A DNA stretch of 9,372 nt, from NCBI GenBank assembly GCA_947485425.1, contig CANKSK010000026.1:1-9372 (forward strand), written 5' to 3'. The DNA comes from Bacteroidota bacterium (GTDB taxonomy: Bacteria > Bacteroidota > Bacteroidia > AKYH767-A > CANKSK01). Of the stretch, positions 5,301 to 9,372 are shown piece by piece. Below the pieces are notes generated by a model. The model was given only the letters and a program-made list of their open reading frames with translations. It did no database searches and had not been told where the DNA came from. Both the position numbers and the translations under genes were made by a program. Positions within the stretch are counted from its first letter, which is position 1, and every line of letters begins with the position of its first letter.

Positions 5301-7722
5301 TGCCGGTTTGCACCGGAATGCTACTCCAAGAATAGGTATAAGGCACACTGCCACCGCTGGCAAGGGCTGTCGCAGTGCCATCATTTCCGCCAAAGCAGGA
5401 TACATTTGTTTGTGAATGGGTGACTGAAAGAAGTGCGGGTTCAGTAATGTTGAAAGTATTCGAATTTTTACATCCTTTGCTATCTGTGACGGTAACCGAA
5501 TAGGCTCCGGGTGCCAATCCTTTGATTTGTGATGAGGTTTGATTGCCAATATTCCAAACATACGAATAAGGCGGAGTGCCTCCGGATGGATTTGCGATGA
5601 TTGAACCATCATTTTTTCCTTTACAACTAACTGGTGTCGATAGGCTTGATATAGATATTTTACTTGGTTCAGGAACCAAAATGGCATTGACTGTTTTGCA
5701 TAGATTGGAATCCGTTACGGTAACAATATAGGTGATACCTTGCAGGGATATGGCTGTTGAAGTGGTTTGAATAGGGGAGGTATTCCATGAATAAGAATAG
5801 GGGGGAACACCCCCACCAACAAGCACTGTGGCCGTTCCATCACTACCAGCATTGCAACTGATACTGCTTGCTGATATGCTGCTAAATAGGGCCGGAGGTT
5901 CTGTAAGGGTAACTTGTGCAGTCGTTTTACAAAGTTTAGAATCTGTAACGGTTACAGTGTAGCTTCCTGCTGAAAATCCTGTGGCATTTGCCGAAGTTTT
6001 GGGAGGCACTGAATTCCAAGAATAGGTATATGGTGCAGTTCCTCCATTGGCAAGTACAGAGGCCGTTCCATTTTTACCTCCATTGCAAGCAAGGGATTGA
6101 AATGCGGATATGGATGCCTGCAAAGGACTGGGTTCATTGATTTGAATTTGTACTTGTGCTTTACAAGCATGGGAGTCTGTCACCGTTACATCAAAGGTTC
6201 CTGTTTGTAAATTATTCAAATTTTGGGTGGTTTGAACAGGTGTTGTATTCCATACATATTGGTATATCGGCGTACCACCGGAAACGGAAATCGTGGCACT
6301 GCCATCGGCTCCTTGATAGCAGGAGACATCGTTTTTATTGGCTTGTACGCTTAATGCAGGAGGCTCTGTGATGCTTACGGATATATTTTTAACACAGGCG
6401 TTGGCATCCGTTACCGTAACCGTATAATTGCCTGCAGCCAATTGTGTTGCTTTTGTTGCGGTTTGCACGGGTATGGTGTTCCATGAATAGGTATAATTGG
6501 GTTTTCCACCCGTTGCCATCACGCTGGCATCGGCATCTAATAAGCCATGACAAGAAACTTGGGTATTGCTAATAGATAGGGCAATTGGGGTGGGTTCTGT
6601 TATCTGAATGGTATCTAATATTTTACATTTGTTGACATCCGTAACGGTTACATAATAATTTCCCACTGATAAGCCATTTGCTTGCTGGGTAGTGCAATTG
6701 TTGCTCCAGGTGTATGAATAGGGTGAGGTCCCCCCAGTTACTGAAACCTGTGCACTACCGGTATTGCCTCCATTACACAATACATCCAAATGGGTTTCAG
6801 ATGCGGTCATGGTTGATGAAACTTTATACAGCACAACATAACCATCGGTTCCTGCGCCTTGTGAGCCGCCACCGGTAGAGCATCCTCCGCATAAGTCAGG
6901 GTCACCACTATTGCCTGGAATTTGACCACTTCCATTGGTTATGATTCCGGTAGGAGCATAACTATTGCCGCCTGCGCCTCCTCCCGCACCACAGTCATTA
7001 GACGGATTGCATGAATTTCCTGACGGTGGGGCAAAACCACCCTGTCCGCCATTGAATGCACCGCCGCCGCCACCGCCTCCACCACCACCATCGGCCATAT
7101 GAGTACTGCCAACAGCCCCATTATAGGTTGAATTGCTAGCCGCCAAACCACCGCTTGTGCAGGTTGATGAACCGCCATTGGTTCCTCCTGCACCACCAAT
7201 ACCACCGGGACTTGTGCATCCTGCACCGCCACCACCACCACCACCTGCTGCCACGATAACGAGCGAACCATTTACCTGCACGGCTGATGAACCACCACCA
7301 CCACCACCACTGCCCGAACAGGGAACGGGTCCGGCTGCCCCACCTGTTCCACCATTTCCGTATCCATAGCCCCCTATACCCCCCTGATAATTAGCGCCAC
7401 AACCAATGCCTCCAAAGCCTCTGCAACCGGTATAGATCGTTAAAACATCGCCCGCAGATACACCAATGCTCTGCTCGGCATAAGTGCCTCCTGAGCCCAC
7501 ACCTCCCGGATAGGCATCAATACCGCCGCCTCCGCTGCCACCACCCCAGGCTTTGATCTTGATTTGGCAAATGCCGGCAGGAACCACATAGGTTTGTGGT
7601 CCTCCATTGCATGGAAATTGTGCCAGTATTTGGCTGAACGCATTTTTTGGGAAAAAAGAGAAAAATCCAATAGAAATCAGTAAAAATGGTCTGAAAAGGG
7701 CAAAATTTGTCAAATTTGGCAT
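2305..7722 (-). CDS. Giant SprB-repeat cell-surface protein with Gly-rich head, PKD domains and gliding/T9SS-type C-terminal domain
   Basis: This is an 1805-residue exported protein, probably a surface adhesin. Its layout is as follows. Residues 1-30 are a signal peptide (cleavage after NAFS). Residues 38-300 are a Cys- and Gly-rich domain of the bacterial/ALK-type Gly-rich class, opening VVPAGICQIKIKAWGGG and containing SLVIVAAGGGGGGG. Residues 316-1396 are 14 tandem SprB-type repeats of about 77 residues with core features VSC-x-G-G-x-D-G, GGxxPYxYxW, G-x-Y-x-V-x-V-T-D-x-x-x-C and ITEP. Residues 1397-1552 are two degenerate Ig-like units. PKD domains follow, with YWNFGD at 1577-1582 and WDFGDG at 1665-1670. 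The gliding-motility-associated C-terminal domain starts near 1714 (NAFTPDNDGINDDF from 1720, FDRWGN at 1748-1753). SprB of Flavobacterium johnsoniae is a mobile T9SS-exported gliding adhesin. This protein shares the repeats and the C-terminal domain type but is much shorter than SprB, so a role in gliding is inference. An in-frame TAG directly precedes the ATG, which fixes the longest start. AGGA lies six bases upstream of it. No porP/sprF-like partner lies next to it. Confidence 0.92.
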   Translation of the reverse strand: MPNLTNFALFRPFLLISIGFFSFFPKNAFSQILAQFPCNGGPQTYVVPAGICQIKIKAWGGGSGGGGIDAYPGGVGSGGTYAEQSIGVSAGDVLTIYTGCRGFGGIGCGANYQGGIGGYGYGNGGTGGAAGPVPCSGSGGGGGGSSAVQVNGSLVIVAAGGGGGGGAGCTSPGGIGGAGGTNGGSSTCTSGGLAASNSTYNGAVGSTHMADGGGGGGGGGGAFNGGQGGFAPPSGNSCNPSNDCGAGGGAGGNSYAPTGIITNGSGQIPGNSGDPDLCGGCSTGGGSQGAGTDGYVVLYKVSSTMTASETHLDVLCNGGNTGSAQVSVTGGTSPYSYTWSNNCTTQQANGLSVGNYYVTVTDVNKCKILDTIQITEPTPIALSISNTQVSCHGLLDADASVMATGGKPNYTYSWNTIPVQTATKATQLAAGNYTVTVTDANACVKNISVSITEPPALSVQANKNDVSCYQGADGSATISVSGGTPIYQYVWNTTPVQTTQNLNNLQTGTFDVTVTDSHACKAQVQIQINEPSPLQASISAFQSLACNGGKNGTASVLANGGTAPYTYSWNSVPPKTSANATGFSAGSYTVTVTDSKLCKTTAQVTLTEPPALFSSISASSISCNAGSDGTATVLVGGGVPPYSYSWNTSPIQTTSTAISLQGITYIVTVTDSNLCKTVNAILVPEPSKISISSLSTPVSCKGKNDGSIIANPSGGTPPYSYVWNIGNQTSSQIKGLAPGAYSVTVTDSKGCKNSNTFNITEPALLSVTHSQTNVSCFGGNDGTATALASGGSVPYTYSWSSIPVQTGIKSTSLSANTYTLQLTDLNHCMAYDTIQITEPPPLLSNISGNKPVSCKNGNDGAASVLASGGSLPYTYLWSSSPAQNTANANQLVAGNYSVSITDAHGCKSISNVSITEPTLFTLNISSLIPVSCYGGNNGSAASIGSGGIPPYTYAWNTIPIQTGKQATGLKAGTYQVLAMDSNHCIAQTIAVVMEPNLLSTQISQLKNVSCFGGHDGMIAIQNTGGTAPYAYVWNTNPQQILSQISGLLAGNYTLTVTDKSGCKDSIGVQISEPPLLQASIPSSTDVSCFSAGNGSATVTATGGTAPYTYLWNTNPVQTDVTAHSLLPGSYTVIIQDSLSCTTQSSVLISGPSPLSVILTQTAAVSCHGGKDGTAVVSASGGIPGYSYLWDTQPNQIDSAAVQLMAGTYHVTVTDSKNCQANMLVNITEPSLLVANIQSKKDVSCYGSQDGKISLSQSGGIGPYKYLWSNGESISSIQGLKAGVYGVTITDSKACIDTLWIQIYEPAKLHTLISGTKDVSCKSGNDGEIYGAATGGTPTYQYHWNTSPIQNTDTAKSLIAGIYTLILTDQNGCTDSSTISITEPDSVEVIAIGVDTLCIGQSVNIIASAHGGNPAYTYLWNNGQTGSAIQVHPVLTNTYSVVAIDNHMCISEPYSVDIHVRPPLDVQTTPVNPICRKESVLLQAQAKGGDGNYFYQWKPSLGGSSANIVVNPNVTTTYTVTVTDGCGTPSDSDSVVVKILPLPSIQFSGDTLKGCSPHEVSFTDLSQIPLPSGLSSWYWNFGDYKSSDNVSVSVNPEHTYQEPGIYDVNLIVTSTDGCIDTLKKHAYISVYQPPISMFYSDRDTVKILKSEFNFFEQAKNEISYQWDFGDGIFSAEKDPKHSYAEAGTYKVCLKVSSAFHCIDIFCKTVVVEGDFTFYVPNAFTPDNDGINDDFGGNGIGIKTYELHIFDRWGNMIFLSDQIEKRWDGHANGGVDLAQMDVYLYLIKIKDIFDKEHTFVGHVTLVK
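3535..6777 (-). repeat. Tandem array of 14 SprB-type coding repeats (about 230 bases each)
   Basis: Fourteen in-frame units of 75-79 codons run from residue 316 to 1396 of the giant protein. Each unit begins at a Cys, usually in V-S-C, and carries a second Cys four residues after the TD motif. On the + strand the array shows as a recurring ATTCCA...TA-rich tract about every 230 bases, where the tryptophan/PYTY segment is encoded. Units have diverged at the nucleotide level, so this is an old array and not a recent slippage product. Units 1 and 13 have a short loop after the tryptophan and unit 6 an intermediate one. The other 11 carry a longer W-x-x-x-P-x-Q/K loop. Confidence 0.9.
6823..7609 (-). 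repeat. Gly-rich, Cys-containing low-complexity coding region (N-terminal head)
   Basis: This segment encodes residues 38-300 of the giant protein. It is dominated by GGN/GGC glycine codons, giving long runs of CCACCACC and CCGCCGCC on the + strand. Glycine runs of up to ten residues alternate with short Ser/Thr/Asn stretches, and 11 or so cysteines are scattered through it. Opening β-strand-like sequence (PQTYVVPAGICQIKIKAW) and a closing DGYVVLYK strand suggest a bounded domain rather than random low complexity. Resemblance to the Gly-rich domain class with AWG and IVAGGGGGG signatures is recognised by eye. Its ligand is unknown. Confidence 0.75.
7703..7717. repeat. 15-base palindrome just inside the giant gene's start
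   Basis: AAATTTG, one T, then CAAATTT form 7-base arms around a single central base, starting three bases inside the ATG of the giant gene. A one-base loop makes an RNA hairpin of full arm length impossible, so if it has a function a dimeric protein site is more likely than an RNA structure. The bases also encode an ordinary Asn-Leu-Thr-Asn-Phe stretch, and chance in AT-rich DNA is a real alternative. Confidence 0.25.
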
Positions 7723-7728
7723 CTATTG

Positions 7729-7732
7729 TCCT
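7729..7732 (-). promoter_or_regulatory. Shine-Dalgarno-like AGGA before the giant gene
   Basis: On the - strand AGGA lies six bases upstream of the ATG at 7722, a usable Shine-Dalgarno distance. This is notable because the other genes here show no obvious Shine-Dalgarno sequence, as is common in Bacteroidota. Together with the in-frame TAG at 7723-7725 it supports this start. Confidence 0.45.
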
Positions 7733-7769
7733 GATTTGTATGAATATAGGTTGTGTTTTTGATGATGGT

Positions 7770-7800
7770 TAAGTACAAGCAATACACGTACTTAGTACAA
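7770..7800. promoter_or_regulatory. Cluster of three GTAC half-sites, candidate operator in the divergent promoter region
   Basis: TAAGTAC at 7770-7776 and GTACTTA at 7788-7794 form perfect 7-base inverted arms 11 bases apart. A further GTAC at 7795-7798 makes AGTACAA occur twice in direct orientation (7772-7778 and 7794-7800), 22 bases apart or about two helical turns. It lies about 48 bases upstream of the giant gene's start and 135 bases upstream of the CRTAC1-like gene. The rest of the 212-base gap is A/T-rich with long A and T tracts. No - strand TAnnTTTG box was found, the closest being TTTATTTG at 7798-7805. A regulatory role is inference from symmetry and position. Confidence 0.35.
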
Positions 7801-7885
7801 ATAAACGAAAAAAATGTGTAGTTTTTAAAAAAAAATAATAATTTTACATCAATCCATTCTAAGCATATAAAATAAAACCATACCA

Positions 7886-7893
7886 TATATTTG
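7886..7893 (+). promoter_or_regulatory. Bacteroidota-type -7 element for the CRTAC1-like gene
   Basis: TATATTTG matches the TAnnTTTG consensus exactly and sits 41 bases before the ATG at 7935, implying a leader of roughly 35 bases. The surrounding DNA is strongly A/T-rich, which makes chance matches more likely. No clear TTTG -33 element is visible at the expected distance. Confidence 0.45.
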
Positions 7894-7934
7894 TTTTTTA
7901 TTTGGTTTTCTTTAATTCATTTGGTTCAAAACAT

Positions 7935-9372
7935 ATGAAAAAAATCCTGTTTTTTTTGTCTATTTGCTCAATTACCTTTGATTCGCTTCATGCACAATCA
8001 AGTAATAGGGTAGAAACCATTATAGAAAAATACCAACAGCAAAGGTTTCATGCGATCCTTAAAAATATTGAGCCCAAAGCAGATTTTTTGGAATATCCAT
8101 TTTTAGTTAATTATAAAGGCATTGCGTATTATCAGGATAATCTTAAAAAATCAAAGCCTGGCGACAATAGAATTTTACTGGAGTCTAAATTGGCTGAACA
8201 ATATTTACTCAATGGGCAGACGGAAAAAAGTATTGAAATATTGGAGCGTATATTACCGCAAAGTGAAATTTTTAAAAATAATATTCAAAGGCGCGGTGAG
8301 TATACTTTCATAAAAAGTACGCTTGCCATTTCATACTTTCGTTTGGGCGAGCAGAAAAATTGCATTCTTAATCACAATGCTGAATCTTGTATTTTTCCTA
8401 TCCAAAATGCCGGCGTTTATAAATTTAAAGATGCCACAAAACATGCCATTGACATTTACAAAGAAATCATAGATGAAAATACGGATAATTCGCTCTCTAA
8501 ATGGTTGTTAAATCTAGGCTATATGTCCATTGGCGAATGGCCTGATAGTGTGCCAGCCCAATACCTTATTCCTTTAGATAAATTTGATGAAAAAATAGAT
8601 AAAATTCAATTTAAAGATATTGCACCATCCCTGGGAATCAATCAAACCGGACTTTCTGGAAGTGAGAGTCTTGAAGACTTTGATAATGATGGAGATTTGG
8701 ATTTATTTATTGTTCAAGAAGGATTTGATACCCCCGCCAAATTATTGATAAACAATGGGGATAAAGGTTTTGAAGATAAGTCTCAACAAGCCGGTATCAC
8801 GGGTGAAATCGCAGGAAGGATTACAGTGCATGCCGATTTTAACAATGATGGATTTATTGATGTTTTTATTTGTAGGGGAGGATGGCAAACCCAGGAAAAT
8901 AATTTCCCCCCAAGTTCACTGATGAGAAACAATGGAGATGGTACGTTTACCAATGTCACCATTGAATCGGGGCTATTGGCATTTCTTCCAATAAGTTCTG
9001 CCGCTTGGGGAGACTATGACAATGATGGATGGCTAGATTTATTTATGGGAGTGGAGTCCATAATGCATGAATATCCACAAGAGCAAAATCCACATCCTAG
9101 TCTGTTATATCATAACAACAAAGATGGAACATTCACAGAGGTAACAAAGGAATCTGGTATCAATGTGGTTGAGATGATAAAAGGGGTTTCTTGGGGTGAT
9201 TATAATAACGACGGATTATTGGATTTGTATTTATCCAATTACAAAGGAAGAAGATACTTATTTAAAAATTCAAAAACCACTACTGGTACCAATTTTTTTA
9301 CTGATGAAACCTTGTCTGCAGGAGTCGGTAATCCCATTTCAGGAATACCCGCATTCTTTTTTGATTATAACA
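7935..9372 (+). CDS. Secreted CRTAC1-like protein: TPR-like N-terminus plus FG-GAP/VCBS repeats (3' end outside window)
   Basis: Open from ATG 7935 to the window edge, with 479 codons visible and no stop. Residues 1-20 are a signal peptide (MKKILFF..., LHA before Gln21). Residues 25-230 are helical and TPR-like, for example LAEQYLLNGQTEKSIEILER from 87. They include the Cys/His segment NHNAESCIFPI at 146-156 and a WLLNLGYMSIGEWP segment from 190 that leads to VPAQYLIP, both typical of the N-terminal region of Bacteroidota CRTAC1-type proteins. After it come FG-GAP/VCBS units with calcium-loop motifs: DFDNDGDLD at 248, DFNNDGFID at 301, DYDNDGWLD at 360 and DYNNDGLLD at 422. Each pairs with a LL/RN-NGDGTF-type strand, consistent with a β-propeller. 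An ASPIC/UnbV domain, and perhaps a T9SS sorting domain, is expected downstream. The substrate or partner is unknown; related proteins are extracellular or periplasmic. It is divergent from the giant SprB-like gene. No frameshift was seen on hand translation. Confidence 0.88.
   Translation, partial: MKKILFFLSICSITFDSLHAQSSNRVETIIEKYQQQRFHAILKNIEPKADFLEYPFLVNYKGIAYYQDNLKKSKPGDNRILLESKLAEQYLLNGQTEKSIEILERILPQSEIFKNNIQRRGEYTFIKSTLAISYFRLGEQKNCILNHNAESCIFPIQNAGVYKFKDATKHAIDIYKEIIDENTDNSLSKWLLNLGYMSIGEWPDSVPAQYLIPLDKFDEKIDKIQFKDIAPSLGINQTGLSGSESLEDFDNDGDLDLFIVQEGFDTPAKLLINNGDKGFEDKSQQAGITGEIAGRITVHADFNNDGFIDVFICRGGWQTQENNFPPSSLMRNNGDGTFTNVTIESGLLAFLPISSAAWGDYDNDGWLDLFMGVESIMHEYPQEQNPHPSLLYHNNKDGTFTEVTKESGINVVEMIKGVSWGDYNNDGLLDLYLSNYKGRRYLFKNSKTTTGTNFFTDETLSAGVGNPISGIPAFFFDYN

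Noticed and set aside
3535..6777. Regular period of about 230 bases considered as a CRISPR-like or noncoding satellite array
   Set aside because: The period keeps the reading frame and encodes SprB-type protein repeats. There are no short identical repeats with unique spacers.
6939..7271. 110-residue Val/Ala-rich frame on the - strand, out of frame with the giant gene
   Set aside because: It lies wholly within the giant gene in another frame of the same GC-rich repeats, and shows no recognisable domain.
7133..7369. Proline-rich 78-residue reading frame on the + strand
   Set aside because: It is the antisense image of the Gly-rich head (GGN codons read backwards give CCN proline codons). It has no start context, and the - strand frame is clearly the real gene.
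8122..8313. 63-residue + strand frame inside the CRTAC1-like gene
   Set aside because: It is out of frame with the continuous 479-codon reading frame that contains the signal peptide and FG-GAP motifs.

Overview
The window reads as chromosomal DNA of a member of the Bacteroidota (Bacteroidetes), probably a non-model environmental lineage. Four observations support this. One protein carries a C-terminal sorting domain of the type IX secretion system (T9SS) and another a gliding-motility-associated C-terminal domain. SprB-type repeats are present. Exact TAnnTTTG promoter -7 elements, which are characteristic of this phylum, lie in front of two genes. A CRTAC1-like FG-GAP protein has the typical Bacteroidota N-terminal architecture. 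I cannot name a genus from the sequence. I see no RNA gene, insertion sequence, phage gene, CRISPR array or attachment site.

Layout. The left edge holds the 3' part of mscL (mechanosensitive channel, + strand). After a 111-base gap with a promoter-like element comes a complete secreted M43/pappalysin-like zinc metalloprotease with a T9SS sorting domain (+, 383-1675). Next, 35 bases further on, is an RluE-family 23S rRNA pseudouridine synthase (+, 1711-2292, GTG start). Converging on it, with only 12 bases between stop codons, is a very large gene (-, 2305-7722) for an 1805-residue cell-surface protein. That protein consists of a signal peptide, a Cys- and Gly-rich head, 14 tandem SprB-type repeats, two degenerate Ig-like units, two PKD domains and a gliding-type C-terminal domain. 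A 212-base AT-rich divergent intergenic region follows, and then a secreted TPR-like/FG-GAP protein of the CRTAC1 family (+, from 7935), which runs off the right edge.

How they fit together. mscL and the rluE-like gene are housekeeping genes. The other three encode exported proteins. The protease and the SprB-like protein carry T9SS-type C-terminal domains, and the CRTAC1-like protein may have one beyond the window. The window therefore looks like a core backbone interspersed with surface or secreted T9SS cargo. No T9SS machinery gene (porV, sprA, gldK-N, porP/sprF-like) is present. I did not find a clear previously undescribed multi-gene system. The points most worth a second look are the architecture and repeat history of the giant SprB-like protein and a cluster of GTAC half-sites in the divergent promoter region.
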